Part shown: positions 16,973-26,183 of the stretch, piece by piece
How the letters are laid out: every line of letters begins with the position of its first letter
Position numbering within the stretch: position 1 is the stretch's first letter
From: Crocosphaera sp.
Lineage (GTDB): Bacteria; Cyanobacteriota; Cyanobacteriia; Cyanobacteriales; Microcystaceae
Length of the DNA: 38,269 nucleotides
Assembly: GCA_030064955.1 (NCBI GenBank)
Contig: JASJDW010000012.1
Span: 1-38,269 of the forward strand
Reading direction: 5' to 3'
Position numbers and translations under genes: made by a program
Notes under the pieces: model-generated
Databases searched by the model: none
Told to the model about the DNA's origin: nothing
What the model saw: only the letters and a program-made list of their open reading frames with translations

Positions 16973-17170
16973 TAAGTTCACAGTGATTATAACCGATAAA
17001 GAAGAAAGTCTTGAATTGTTTTTGATTATTATCCTAGTTATAATTTCTGTTAAATCTCTATACCGCTATAGCATCAACCTACTTAAAGAGAATAAGTGAT
17101 TTAATATTAAAGATAGTTATGGTTCTTGTTAGTAGGTGGGTTTAATCATTCTTTTCGTCCCCCTATCTTT

Positions 17171-17629
17171 CTAAATGATGAACAAAGTATCCTGAGAAGG
17201 CTGACAAAAGAGATTATTAAGAAAGAAATTTAAGGTTTTTTGTTTAAGTAATCCTCGCGTCACGGCAATTTCTCCAAACTTAATTTTAAGGTGTTGTTGT
17301 AAGGCCAATATCTCTTCAATATCTTCTTGGTTTAATAAAGCAGCTTGTTTTAAATACTCACCAATAGGATATTTTGCTCCTTCTTTTAAACAGTTGATCC
17401 ATTGTTCGGCAAAAAAATCAACGGTTTCTTGTTTTAACCACCCTCGTAAGGCTAAAATCTCACCGATTTTCTGATGCTGATATTTTTGTTTATCCATTAA
17501 GACTGTTGTTAATTGTGCCTCACTAATTAAATCAGCATCTCGTAAAATTTCTCCCAATAGAGGATTCCAATAGGTTTTAGGAACAATAATATGAGGAGTA
17601 GAAAGAATGATGTTAGATTCAATTTTCAT
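17171..17629 (-). CDS. Small protein with two MshEN-like repeats
   Basis: A 152-aa soluble protein without signal or membrane segment, built of two similar halves. The first half reads LLGEILRDADLISEAQLTTV, then QKIGEILALRGWLKQETVDF. The second half reads IGEYLKQAALLNQEDIEEIL, then IKFGEIAVTRGLLKQKTLNF. The spacing LGxxL-x2-x-L-x4-L-x3-L followed by a second IGEIL-x3-G block resembles the MshEN (PilB/GspE N-terminal) fold, which binds c-di-GMP in type IV pilus and secretion ATPases. The canonical Arg before the first LG is not present in either half, so ligand binding is open. Stand-alone versions of this fold in cyanobacteria are uncharacterised. The next gene upstream on the same strand is ruvB, 99 bp away. 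Confidence 0.65.
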   Translation of the reverse strand: MKIESNIILSTPHIIVPKTYWNPLLGEILRDADLISEAQLTTVLMDKQKYQHQKIGEILALRGWLKQETVDFFAEQWINCLKEGAKYPIGEYLKQAALLNQEDIEEILALQQHLKIKFGEIAVTRGLLKQKTLNFFLNNLFCQPSQDTLFII

Positions 17630-17728
17630 CGATTTTTTGTCACATAAATACGAATCAAGAAAGCTCTTAAACCATAATAGGTATGAATTTACATCATCGC
17701 TGTGATTTGAATTACACCAAATGACTGT

Positions 17729-18793
17729 TTACTGTTCACTAAAAATTGATAACTGTTCTTCTCCTGTTTTTCCCAAATGTTGATAAGCTAAACCCGTTAC
17801 AACTCTTCCTCTGGGAGTACGGTTAATGTAACCAATTTGTAATAAATAGGGTTCATAGACTTCTTCAATGGTTTTAGTATCTTCTCCTGTCGCTGCTGCG
17901 ATCGCGTCAAGTCCCACTGGACCCCCATTAAACTGTGTCATCATGGTGTCTAAAATAAGGCGATCAGTCCAGTCTAACCCTTGGGGATCTACTTGATAAA
18001 TATCTAATGCTTCGGAGGCTAATTCTTGGGTAATAGTGTCAAATTTTTTGACTTGAATATAATCTCTAACTCTTCGTAGTAAACGGTTAGCAATACGGGG
18101 AGTTCCTCGGGAACGTCGACCAATTTCTAGGGACCCTGGTTCGGTAATTGCAGTCTTTAATAATTTAGCCGTTCGTTGAATAATTAGGGCTAATTCTTCG
18201 GGTTCATAGAATTTTAACCGTTGAATGAGGCCAAAGCGATCGCGTAGGGGAGAGGTTAGAGATCCAACTTTGGTGGTTGCCCCTACTAGGGTAAACTTAG
18301 GGAGAGGAATACTACGGGTTCTTGTTGCTTGTCCTTTACCAATGGTAATTTCAAGACGATAATCTTCCATGGCAGGATAGAGTAATTCTTCTGTTAAACG
18401 GTTCAATCGATGAATTTCATCAATAAATAAGATATCCCCTGGTTTTAAGTTTACTAATAATCCTGTAATGTCTCTAGGTCTTTCTAAAGCAGGGGCTGCC
18501 GTAATTTTACAATTCACCCCCATCTCTGAGGCTAAAATCAGGGAAATGGTGGTTTTCCCCAGGCCAGGGGGTCCATATAATAGGAGATGATCCATCGGTT
18601 CATTGCGAGTTTTAGCTGCTTGGATGACAATGGATAAGACATCTTTGAGGTCTTTTTGTCCAATATATTCATCAAAAGAATGGGGACGAATACTTTCTTC
18701 TAAATTATCTTGTTCTTGATTAATTTTTGTGTTGGTTAATCGTTCTTTTTTTTCGGGTTTAGGGTTAGGATTTTGCTCTCTTTTAATAGTCAT
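17729..18793 (-). CDS. ruvB: Holliday junction branch migration ATPase RuvB
   Basis: A 354-aa AAA+ ATPase that drives branch migration of Holliday junctions as a hexamer with RuvA. It shows [11 protein letters not shown] at the start of the conserved part, Walker A GPPGLGKT (residues 74-81), Walker B ILFIDEIH, sensor 1 [11 protein letters not shown], the arginine-finger region SPLRDRFG and sensor 2 [17 protein letters not shown], followed by the winged-helix C terminus with [15 protein letters not shown] and [15 protein letters not shown]. The first 33 residues are a charged, unconserved extension, common in cyanobacterial RuvB. ruvA is not in the window. It lies directly upstream of the MshEN-like gene on the same strand. 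Confidence 0.97.
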   Translation of the reverse strand: MTIKREQNPNPKPEKKERLTNTKINQEQDNLEESIRPHSFDEYIGQKDLKDVLSIVIQAAKTRNEPMDHLLLYGPPGLGKTTISLILASEMGVNCKITAAPALERPRDITGLLVNLKPGDILFIDEIHRLNRLTEELLYPAMEDYRLEITIGKGQATRTRSIPLPKFTLVGATTKVGSLTSPLRDRFGLIQRLKFYEPEELALIIQRTAKLLKTAITEPGSLEIGRRSRGTPRIANRLLRRVRDYIQVKKFDTITQELASEALDIYQVDPQGLDWTDRLILDTMMTQFNGGPVGLDAIAAATGEDTKTIEEVYEPYLLQIGYINRTPRGRVVTGLAYQHLGKTGEEQLSIFSEQ

Positions 18794-18869
18794 TTGGAAA
18801 AAATTACATCATTTTCTTTATTTTACTACTTTGATTGATGTAATGTTGTAATTTATTGAATGATTTGAC

Positions 18870-19271
18870 TTATGAAAATAAGCTATGTTTCACTGTCTCT
18901 TTCATTTTCATTTTGAAAATATTAAACTTATCTTTAGTTGAAAATCCACCATCTTTGTGAAATTTTTTATATATATTTTCATTTACTTCGTTAGATAACT
19001 TGATAATTTTTCTCTCTTCTGGCAAAGATATTGATTGCTTTAGTCCTATAAATTTAGTAACATTTTCTAAGTCATTAAAATCATCAATAATATCTCCATA
19101 TTTAATTATCATTGGTTTAATTTTATTTCTTGAAATAAATAAATCTAACTCTTGTTCTTCTTCATAAATAGAATAAATAATTTGCCTAACTTTCTTATGT
19201 GAATAATCTTTCTCTAAGTCAAAAACTTTTCTTTTTGATATATTATTAACTACACTGCAATTACAAAAAGA
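18870..19271 (-). pseudogene. 5'-truncated Stf0-type sulfotransferase fragment
   Basis: An ATG at 19112 opens an 80-codon frame, but the same frame continues open for 53 more codons upstream to a TAA at 19272-19274, with no good start. The combined 133 residues contain YSHKKVRQIIYSIYEEEQEL, FISRNKIKPMIIKYGDIIDD and TKFIGL. This order (helix with acidic residues, then IxPxxIxYxDIxxD, then FIGL) matches the C-terminal third of Stf0-type sulfotransferases. The N-terminal PAPS-binding part is missing. It is very AT-rich compared with flanking genes. I read it as a remnant of a transferred gene; a short expressed protein from 19112 cannot be excluded. Confidence 0.55.
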
Positions 19272-19380
19272 TTAAATATATGAAACGCCTATAGATTATA
19301 CTACAACACTAGTATACGGTCAAGGTTTTCACGTTTAATTATTTAACTCTAGTATTCGTAAATTATTTGGATATTTAATT

Positions 19381-20829
19381 CTATTGATGTTTAAAAAAGC
19401 TATTATATTGTTGTTCATTAATTCTTCCTGCTTCGTATAATGTTTCAGTAATTTCAGAAATGGTTAACACAGCATAAGCGTTATATCCTTCATTTTTTAG
19501 TTTATCTTTAACTCCTTGTTCGTGATCGATAAAGACAACAATATCTTCAACAATCAACCCTGAAGAGGTTAATTTTTCTGCTCCTTCTCGGACACTTTTC
19601 CCTGTAATTAAAATATCATCAACAATCACAACTTTTTCTCCTGCTTGAAAATGTCCTTCAATTAAACGACGGGTTCCATGTGCTTTGACTTCTTTTCTTG
19701 GATAAATCATAGGATGATTTAACATTAAAGATAATCCTGTAGCTGTGGGTAAAGAACCATAAGGAATTCCTGCAATTCTATCAAAACTTAAGTTCTTCAA
19801 AATATCAGCATAAGCAGTCAAAACTTGATGGAATAATTGAGGTTTAGAGATAATTTTCCTTAGATCAATGTAATAAGAAAAAGTGGATCCTGATGCTTGT
19901 ACATATTCCCCAAATAGTAAACAACCGATATCATACAATTGCAAAATTAAATCTTGATGAGGATGGGAATTTAGTAAACAGACATTAGGACTCCAAAGTT
20001 CACAATTTTGTAAATCCTGAGTAATACTTTTTCGATATTGATTAATATCTTGATTGAGAGTTTTAACTTTTTCTTTTAAGGTTTCAGATTTCAAAAAATC
20101 TTGAGGGATAGGAATCAATACCCCATCTCCTGTAGGCGTTAAAGCAGCTTTGAGTATTTCATGAATATCATTCCCTTTACTCCAAATACTCCGCATTAAA
20201 AGTAATCTTTCAGGAGCAAGAGAACGGATTTTTTTGATAACCTCTAAGTTCGTGGTTCCTACTTCTAAAAATAACTGTTCTGGGGTTGCCCACGTTTTCG
20301 CTTCTTTGATAACTTGTAGATAAAAAGGAGCTTCCTCTGTCGGATATTCTTGTAAAGCAACGGCGGAAGGATTAGAAGTATGACAAAGGACAAAAACCCC
20401 TTGATCCAGATACACTAAAAACGGTGCAATATGATCTTGTCCCGCGTAAGGACTGACCGTTACTGCATCAACTTGCCACTGTTCAAAAATGGTTTTAGCA
20501 AAAATGGTGCTGGTATTAATATCCCCATGTTTTGCGTCTAAAATAATCGGAATATTATCAGGAATTGCTGCAATAACTTTTAATAATAAGTCTAATCCTT
20601 CGCTGCCTAACGCTTCATAAAAGCCTAAAGTCGGTTTATAAGCACAAACTAACTCTGCTGTTTCTTCAATAACCCATTTTAACCAAGTTTCTAAGGCAAT
20701 GATTAAACTTTGTTGCCCTTGATGGGTATCTTGGCCTTGAGGCATCATTTCTGGGTTAGGATCAAGACCGAGGATCAATAAAGTGTCATTGCTGGTGATC
20801 CGTTGGGTTAATTTCTCAAAAAAATTCAT
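19381..20829 (-). CDS. pyrF-pyrE: Fused orotidine-5'-phosphate decarboxylase / orotate phosphoribosyltransferase
   Basis: A 482-aa fusion performing the last two steps of UMP synthesis. Residues about 1-275 are the decarboxylase of the PyrF type 2 group: LLILGLDPNPEMM, the catalytic IILDAKHGDINTS (Asp-Lys-Asp charge network) and AVTVSPYAGQD. Residues about 290-482 are the phosphoribosyltransferase: FDRIAGIPYGSLPTATGLSL, then KAHGTRRLIEG, and the PRPP loop KVVIVDDILITGKS. The order decarboxylase-transferase is the reverse of eukaryotic UMP synthase; such a fusion is known in cyanobacteria. It is transcribed divergently from the SH3-domain gene, with starts less than 80 bp apart, so their promoters must overlap. 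Confidence 0.95.
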   Translation of the reverse strand: MNFFEKLTQRITSNDTLLILGLDPNPEMMPQGQDTHQGQQSLIIALETWLKWVIEETAELVCAYKPTLGFYEALGSEGLDLLLKVIAAIPDNIPIILDAKHGDINTSTIFAKTIFEQWQVDAVTVSPYAGQDHIAPFLVYLDQGVFVLCHTSNPSAVALQEYPTEEAPFYLQVIKEAKTWATPEQLFLEVGTTNLEVIKKIRSLAPERLLLMRSIWSKGNDIHEILKAALTPTGDGVLIPIPQDFLKSETLKEKVKTLNQDINQYRKSITQDLQNCELWSPNVCLLNSHPHQDLILQLYDIGCLLFGEYVQASGSTFSYYIDLRKIISKPQLFHQVLTAYADILKNLSFDRIAGIPYGSLPTATGLSLMLNHPMIYPRKEVKAHGTRRLIEGHFQAGEKVVIVDDILITGKSVREGAEKLTSSGLIVEDIVVFIDHEQGVKDKLKNEGYNAYAVLTISEITETLYEAGRINEQQYNSFFKHQ

Positions 20830-20907
20830 AGCGGAAAGTTAGCTGTAGAATAGGACTGATTTTACCCCATCATGACCCACCTTTCTTTTATGTACCCTTG
20901 CAACCTC

Positions 20908-21480
20908 ATGAACACAAAAAAGACAATCATTAATTCCTTATTCCGATTATTATTGAGTTGTTTGTTAGGGTTAACCCTATCCATGACGGCAGTGTTCCCC
21001 GGTTTAGCTCAAACAGCCATTGATCAGACGATTTTAGTGGCGAATGATCCCAATTCTCGCATTAATTTACGATCAGGACCCACTGTCAATTCTGCATCAT
21101 TGGGTTATGGTTTACCAGGGGATCAAGTCAGTTTAATCGACTTTAATCGAGGATCAGGGGAGGGTCCAAGAGTCCCTTGGATTAAGGTAAAATTCAGCAA
21201 GTCCGGAGCGATCGGCTGGATCAGAGGGGATTTTGTCAAAACAGATATTACCATTCTAACCGCCAATGACCCCAACTCTCGGATTAATCTTCGTAACGGC
21301 CCCAGTGTTTCCGAGGATTCCTTGGGCTATGGATTAGTGGGCGATCGCGTAAAAGTTTTAGAATGTCAAACAGGGCCAGATCAAAATCGAACCCCCTGGG
21401 TAAAGGTTCAATTTCTTCAGTCTCAAGCTATTGGTTGGATCAGAGGGGATTTTGTCATTGTGCCTCTAACCTATTGTTAA
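20908..21480 (+). CDS. Secreted protein with two SH3b domains
   Basis: From the ATG at 20908 this is 190 aa. The N terminus is a signal peptide: MNTKKTII, a hydrophobic core ([16 protein letters not shown]) and a likely cleavage after FPGLAQ. Two near-identical bacterial SH3 domains follow, each with [22 protein letters not shown] and GWIRGDFV, separated by about 75 residues. Bacterial SH3 domains commonly bind peptidoglycan or peptide ligands in the periplasm; no enzyme domain is attached. An ATG at 20872 would add twelve residues and neither start has a clear ribosome site. The ccsB start follows 24 bp after the stop, so the pair is likely co-transcribed. Confidence 0.8.
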   Translation: MNTKKTIINSLFRLLLSCLLGLTLSMTAVFPGLAQTAIDQTILVANDPNSRINLRSGPTVNSASLGYGLPGDQVSLIDFNRGSGEGPRVPWIKVKFSKSGAIGWIRGDFVKTDITILTANDPNSRINLRNGPSVSEDSLGYGLVGDRVKVLECQTGPDQNRTPWVKVQFLQSQAIGWIRGDFVIVPLTYC

Positions 21481-21503
21481 GTTTCATTGGAAAATTCAAA
21501 AGT

Positions 21504-22511
21504 ATGGATTTAATTACGTTACAAAATTTTCTCGATAATAGCTCTTTTCTATTGTTATTTTTAACCATGCTCATTTATTGGGCAGGGGCAGCTTTTCCTG
21601 GTTTAACCGGGTTGCCTACCCTCGGAACAACAGGGGTAGCGATCGCTAATTTATCTATGGCGACTCTTTTAGGGGCCCGCTGGTTAGAAGCGGGTTATTT
21701 TCCCCTCAGTAATCTGTATGAGTCCTTATTTTTCTTAGCTTGGGGTATAACAGCCATTCATCTGGTGGCTGAACATATGAGTCGCAGTGCCTTAGTTGGG
21801 GTGGTGACAACCCCCGTAGCGATGGGTATTACAGCCTTTGCGGCATTGTCTTTACCCCCAGAAATGCAAACCTCTGCCCCCCTGGTTCCAGCGTTGAAGT
21901 CTAACTGGTTAATGATGCACGTTAGCGTCATGATGTTAAGTTATGCAACCTTAATGGTGGGTTCCGTATTAGCGATCGCCTTTTTGGTGGTGACTCGCAA
22001 CCAAGACATTGAACTGAAAGGGAGTTCTGTGGGAACAGGAAGTTATCGGGATAAATTGGGACGAGAATTACTCAATAATAATCATAAAAAACCCACGGTC
22101 AGTTTAGGGCAAAGCAATGGTAATGGGGGAACAGCCGTGTTAGAAACCGTTGCCATTGAATCTCAACCCGTTACCCTTTCCCCTCAACGCCTCAGTTTAG
22201 CGGATACTTTGGATAATATTAGTTATCGTATTATTGGTTTAGGGTTTCCTCTGCTCACCATTGGTATTATTGCCGGAGCCGTTTGGGCCAATGAAGCTTG
22301 GGGATCATATTGGAGTTGGGACCCCAAAGAAACCTGGGCGTTAATCACGTGGTTGGTGTTTGCTGCTTATCTTCATGCGCGGATTACCAAAGGTTGGCAA
22401 GGCCGTAAACCAGCTATTTTAGCCGCCAGTGGTTTTGTGGTGGTTTGGGTGTGTTATTTAGGGGTTAATTTATTAGGGAAAGGGTTACATTCTTACGGAT
22501 GGTTTTTTTAA
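21504..22511 (+). CDS. ccsB: Cytochrome c biogenesis protein CcsB (chloroplast CcsA type)
   Basis: A 335-aa polytopic membrane protein of the system II cytochrome c maturation pathway, which delivers haem to apocytochromes on the lumenal side. It contains the WWD haem-handling motif [15 protein letters not shown] near residue 270, a hydrophobic helix pattern typical of CcsA ([20 protein letters not shown], then [20 protein letters not shown] with a conserved His), and a final [10 protein letters not shown] with another conserved His. A long polar loop (about residues 165-230) is unconserved. The start is the ATG at 21504, which opens [12 protein letters not shown]; upstream open sequence overlaps the SH3 gene in another frame and is not conserved. 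The family is called ccsA in chloroplasts. Confidence 0.94.
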   Translation: MDLITLQNFLDNSSFLLLFLTMLIYWAGAAFPGLTGLPTLGTTGVAIANLSMATLLGARWLEAGYFPLSNLYESLFFLAWGITAIHLVAEHMSRSALVGVVTTPVAMGITAFAALSLPPEMQTSAPLVPALKSNWLMMHVSVMMLSYATLMVGSVLAIAFLVVTRNQDIELKGSSVGTGSYRDKLGRELLNNNHKKPTVSLGQSNGNGGTAVLETVAIESQPVTLSPQRLSLADTLDNISYRIIGLGFPLLTIGIIAGAVWANEAWGSYWSWDPKETWALITWLVFAAYLHARITKGWQGRKPAILAASGFVVVWVCYLGVNLLGKGLHSYGWFF

Positions 22512-22582
22512 CCTATCAGATAAGCATTGCTTTTCTTTACTGGAGTTTAGAGGCAGGAAGGCTGTTAAAAATCAAACAAGAT

Positions 22583-22616
22583 AGGAGTTCAAAGTTTGAA
22601 CTCCTGAACCTTTTTG
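22583..22616 (+). terminator. Terminator hairpin after ccsB
   Basis: An 11-bp perfect stem (AGGAGTTCAAA / TTTGAACTCCT) with a single central base, followed by GAACCTTTTTG, lies about 70 bp after the ccsB stop. The GGAGTTC arm resembles units of the MITE-like repeats elsewhere in the window. Confidence 0.65.
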
Positions 22617-22652
22617 ACCCACTTGTTGGCTAATTTCTTGATCAATGATTAT

Positions 22653-22868
22653 TTAAGCAGCTTGTAAACGATAATTAGCTTCACGCCAACAACGGGGAAG
22701 GGGTTCACCAGAGGGAAAAGTTAATTCTGATTTGAGAAAAGGTTCTGGATCTTGCATTTCTTCTCCACAGTGATTTCTTCCCACAATTTTAGTTTCGCAG
22801 GGGTCATAAAGATGATCCACGTTTAACACTTCAATTACATCTCCACTGGGCTTATGTTGCAAAAACAT
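22653..22868 (-). CDS. Conserved cyanobacterial small protein
   Basis: A 71-aa protein beginning MFLQHKPSGDVIEVLNVDHL. It has YDPCETKIVGRNHCGEEMQD and PSGEPLPRCW, a pattern I associate with a small conserved hypothetical protein of cyanobacteria. Acidic in the middle, with three Cys residues; no signal peptide or membrane segment. Function unknown. Its neighbours on either side (ccsB on the opposite strand, an Rpn nuclease 268 bp upstream) give no hint. A promoter should lie in the AT-rich spacer upstream. Confidence 0.65.
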   Translation of the reverse strand: MFLQHKPSGDVIEVLNVDHLYDPCETKIVGRNHCGEEMQDPEPFLKSELTFPSGEPLPRCWREANYRLQAA

Positions 22869-22951
22869 AGATTATCCCCCCATATATTCATATTCTACTC
22901 AATTTTGGTATAACATAAATCAATTAGAATATAGATAAAATACAATAAACT

Positions 22952-22987
22952 GTTGCAAAACTTCTCTTACTTGTTAAGAATTGAAAC
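22952..22987 (+). repeat. Orphan 36-base sequence resembling a cyanobacterial CRISPR repeat
   Basis: It begins GTTGCAAAAC and ends AATTGAAAC, has the 36-base length common in cyanobacterial arrays, and carries CTTAC / GTTAAG half-matching arms in the middle. Only one copy exists in the window, with no spacer array, leader or cas gene nearby. It may be a relic or a chance likeness. Confidence 0.3.
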
Positions 22988-23136
22988 ATTATGAGTTTCT
23001 TCCGTTCTATTTTTTGTATTTTTTCTTTAATCAGGTAAAATTCTACCCAAGCTTTAATTCTTCTTGATTTCCATTTTTATGTTTAGAAAATTTCCTACGT
23101 TGGAAAAGAAACCCCCGTTAATCTAACACTGGAATT

Positions 23137-24084
23137 CTATTGCTCAAGAAGCCCCTGAAAGTTAGCAACAGAACCAATAGTGATCGCTCGTCTTAATAAA
23201 GTTTTCAATAACTCCAAATCCTCAATTTGATTAATTTTCTCGACTAATTCATCGGGTAACACCTCAAAGCGAACCTCTAGCACTTCAATGACATCCTCCC
23301 GTTTTTGTTGGAGAACACCCTCAGATATTCCTTCCTGACGCGCTAACCGTTCAACACTGGTAACATAGGGCATCTGTAAATCCTCCTCGAAATTCCTAAT
23401 TTCCTGTTTAAATTCACTTTCGATGGACTCTGGTAAACTCATCATCCAATCGATCAGCCTGAATAATTCTAAGATATCCTGTCTGCTGTATCCCCGTTGA
23501 TACAAACTTTTGGCGATCCTCAATTTTCCTTCATAACGACCAGATGGATCTTGGTTCGTTTGCTGCGTGGTTAAATGGGCAGCGACAATCACCGCAAAAG
23601 GATTATTATTGGCTACACTCTCGCTTCTACCTTTATAATCCAGCAATTTGACCGTAGGAAACAGAAAATCAACCCGACATCCCCATAGTTCATTATTATA
23701 TCTATTGGGTCGCCAAGAATCTTGGTCATCGGCTAACACTGCTAAACTGACCACAGACCGCCGATACATATCAAAAATGCGATAATTATAGACATACATT
23801 CGTTCAGCAAAGTCAGAGGATGCCTGACTCTGGATTTCAACATGAATGAGTACCCAGATTTCAGCCCCATCTCTTCGCCAAACCTTAACTAATTTATCCG
23901 CTTCTCTACGACCCATTTCAGCATCCCTGACCACCTGTTGGAATTCCTTGTCTAAAAATTCATAGCCTCGACTCCAATTAATGTTGGCATCAATTTCAGG
24001 GAAAAAGAACCCCATAAACGGTTGAAAATACAGCGATAAAGCTTCTTTCCAAGGATTATCGTAATCGGCACGTTGTTCTGTCAT
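23137..24084 (-). CDS. Rpn-family PD-(D/E)XK nuclease (transposase-like)
   Basis: A 315-aa protein of the recombination-promoting nuclease group often annotated as putative transposase or YhgA-like. The N-terminal nuclease core includes the candidate catalytic Asp in RREADKLVKVW and the second motif WVLIHVEIQSQ (Glu-x-Gln), followed by AERMYVYNYRIFDMY, a stretch typical of the family. The C-terminal 100 residues are helical and charged (EGVLQQKREDVIEVLEVRF, then LLRRAITIGSVANFQGLLEQ), a tail common in cyanobacterial members. Members cut DNA and stimulate RecA-independent recombination in E. coli; a role in defence or genome rearrangement is suggested but unproved. The gene is flanked by spacers and seems solitary. 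Confidence 0.8.
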   Translation of the reverse strand: MTEQRADYDNPWKEALSLYFQPFMGFFFPEIDANINWSRGYEFLDKEFQQVVRDAEMGRREADKLVKVWRRDGAEIWVLIHVEIQSQASSDFAERMYVYNYRIFDMYRRSVVSLAVLADDQDSWRPNRYNNELWGCRVDFLFPTVKLLDYKGRSESVANNNPFAVIVAAHLTTQQTNQDPSGRYEGKLRIAKSLYQRGYSRQDILELFRLIDWMMSLPESIESEFKQEIRNFEEDLQMPYVTSVERLARQEGISEGVLQQKREDVIEVLEVRFEVLPDELVEKINQIEDLELLKTLLRRAITIGSVANFQGLLEQ

Positions 24085-24161
24085 TAAAGCACCAAACTAG
24101 AATAGAAGTTTAAAATATTTATTCCTTGAGATTGCCTTTATTCCTGTTGATTAAAAAATCA

Positions 24162-25505
24162 TCATGACTCAATAGAGACTGGATTAATTTTAACTTTGGG
24201 TAATTGTAGAAATAGAGTAATCATTAATGTTCCCATATAAGCAGTTAAAGCTGACCACAATAAATGATTATTTTGCCAATAATAAGATAAACTTGCTAGA
24301 GGGGAAAATCCGACAAAAAAGGCAATCAATACCCCATTTCTTAAGATAGCACCTTCTTTTAAGCCGATAAAATACCCTTCTAACATAAACGCCGTTGCTG
24401 TTAAACATAAAAGAGGCAATAACCATAAAGTGTATTGTATGACTGTTTGACTAATTTCTTGGTGATCAGTTAATAAATTAAAGATAGTTTCAGGAAAAAG
24501 AAAGGGAATAATGGCAAAACTTGAAGCAATTAGCAAACTATTAATAATAGAGACAACTAATAAAGGCATAATTTGTTCAATGGTTCCTTTTCCTTTAAAG
24601 TTTCCTGTTAACGTTTGAGTGGTCATTCCTATTCCTTGAACGGTAAATTGACTCAAGAGGGCAATTTGTAATAATAAACCATTGGCTGCTAACATTTCAG
24701 TTCCTAACAATGCACTTAAATTGGTGAAAATCGAATAGGCAGAAATGAGAGCAAAAAACCGAATTAAAATGTTTCCTTTTAAAGCAATAATTGATTTCAA
24801 TTCTTGTTTATCTAAAACTTTTTTGATGATTCCTGAAATTCCATGCCATTTAACACTGATTATCATAAAAATAACAGCAACAAATAAGGCTAAATATTGA
24901 CTAATAGCGGTGGCTAAACCTGCGCCCATACTTCCCCAACCCCAACGATAAATCATCAGGTAATCTAAACCAACATTAGAGAAATTACCTACAAAAGATA
25001 ACAAGAAAATAGCTGCTTTCATCTCTCTCCCTAAGAACCAACCAATGAAAACAAAATTGAGTAGAACTGCTGGTGCGCCCCAAATTCTAGCATGAAAATA
25101 ATCGATTCCTGATACTTCAATATCGGGAGAACCCGATAATAGTGTAAAGCCTATTTTTTCAATCGGATATTGTAAAATAATTAGAATTAGAGCAATAGTT
25201 AAAGCAATTAAACCACTGCGTAAAATGGCCAGTAAAATTCCTTCTTCATCATCCCTTCCCACTGCTTGTGCGGTGATAGCATTGGTTCCAGAACGAATGA
25301 ACTTTAAAACTCGATATAAATAGTCAAAAAGAATACTTCCAAGAATGACACCAGCTAAGTAACGAATGTCCTCTAAATGACCTAAAAAAGCCGTGTCACA
25401 TAACCCTGCTAAGGGAACCATCATGTTAGATAAAACACTGACTGAAGCGAGGCGATAAAAACGAGGTAAAAAGCGACGATATTTAACTGGAAGAGCGAAA
25501 TTCAT
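24162..25505 (-). CDS. MATE family efflux transporter (DinF branch)
   Basis: A 447-aa protein with about twelve hydrophobic segments. It shows the DinF-type N-terminal signature MMVPLAGLCDTAFLGHL, with the Asp in the first helix used for ion coupling in the family, GTNAITAQAVGRDDEEG, and the symmetric second half (LLAANGLLLQIALLSQFTVQ is split by a loop from the first half), plus GYFIGLKEGAILRNG near the end. It would export an organic cation, drug or metabolite in exchange for protons or sodium; the substrate is not predictable. The next gene upstream on this strand is 56 bp away, so the two may be co-transcribed. Confidence 0.92.
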   Translation of the reverse strand: MNFALPVKYRRFLPRFYRLASVSVLSNMMVPLAGLCDTAFLGHLEDIRYLAGVILGSILFDYLYRVLKFIRSGTNAITAQAVGRDDEEGILLAILRSGLIALTIALILIILQYPIEKIGFTLLSGSPDIEVSGIDYFHARIWGAPAVLLNFVFIGWFLGREMKAAIFLLSFVGNFSNVGLDYLMIYRWGWGSMGAGLATAISQYLALFVAVIFMIISVKWHGISGIIKKVLDKQELKSIIALKGNILIRFFALISAYSIFTNLSALLGTEMLAANGLLLQIALLSQFTVQGIGMTTQTLTGNFKGKGTIEQIMPLLVVSIINSLLIASSFAIIPFLFPETIFNLLTDHQEISQTVIQYTLWLLPLLCLTATAFMLEGYFIGLKEGAILRNGVLIAFFVGFSPLASLSYYWQNNHLLWSALTAYMGTLMITLFLQLPKVKINPVSIES

Positions 25506-25561
25506 ACAGATAGTTTGTTGTTATCTCTGACTAACAAATCTATCATTATTATACTCAATAA

Positions 25562-26092
25562 TCAACATTTACCGCTAGCTAGTATTATTAATATAATACC
25601 GACAATAATCAGTACAAAGGGAAATAAAAACCAGACTAAATGATGCCCTCCTTCTTTAATACTTTTCCTAACAACCTTTTTTTTCTTGAATAAACCACTT
25701 ATTGAAAAAATATTAGAAATAGAAATATCAGATCGAACTTGATTATATTCTTTCTCTGCACTCTTTTCAAGATCGTCGAGGGATTGAGGTGTTTTATGAT
25801 GATTGCACGATTTATCTAATGCCTCTTTGATCTTAGATGCTCGTATTCTATTACGCTGATAACGATCTGTATAAGCAACAGAAGACAAGAAACCAAGGAT
25901 ACCAAGAACAATTAAACTAATGCATAAAGGTATATCATTACGACAAAGGTTTCCATCATTTGTCATTACACCAATAATAGCTGCTGAAATAGCTAACATA
26001 AAATTATTAGCAGTTTCTCTGGTTGATTCACTGTGTCGTGCGTGTTCTCGATAATCTTGGTATACTGATAAGTAAAATTCTTCTTGTCCCAT
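25562..26092 (-). CDS. Three-TM small membrane protein (RipA-like pattern)
   Basis: A 176-aa protein. It starts with a helical YLSVYQDYREHARHSESTRE segment, then two close membrane helices (about 28-46 and 53-73), a charged cytoplasmic loop of about 75 residues rich in Lys and Glu, and a C-terminal membrane helix (about 152-172). The first part, a helical N terminus running straight into NNFMLAISAAIIGV and a second helix ending SVAYTDRYQRNR, resembles RipA-family octameric membrane proteins; assignment is tentative. A good AGGAG site precedes the ATG. It is divergent from the FAD oxidoreductase gene with a 91-bp spacer, and upstream of the MATE gene on its own strand. Confidence 0.6.
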   Translation of the reverse strand: MGQEEFYLSVYQDYREHARHSESTRETANNFMLAISAAIIGVMTNDGNLCRNDIPLCISLIVLGILGFLSSVAYTDRYQRNRIRASKIKEALDKSCNHHKTPQSLDDLEKSAEKEYNQVRSDISISNIFSISGLFKKKKVVRKSIKEGGHHLVWFLFPFVLIIVGIILIILASGKC

Positions 26093-26183
26093 TCTTTTTT
26101 TCTCCTAACCCATTCTTTTATTCTACGTTATAATTTATTCCGATCCATTAAATAATTATTAAAAAGTAGCAAATCATTGTTTT

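Noticed and set aside
21363-21503. N-terminal extension of ccsB reaching into the SH3 gene
   Set aside because: The 47 extra residues are translated from the SH3-domain sequence in another frame and do not fit the family start.
22952-23136. Possible CRISPR array downstream of the orphan repeat
   Set aside because: No second repeat occurs at 60-80 base spacing and no cas genes are near, so only a single repeat-like sequence is reported.
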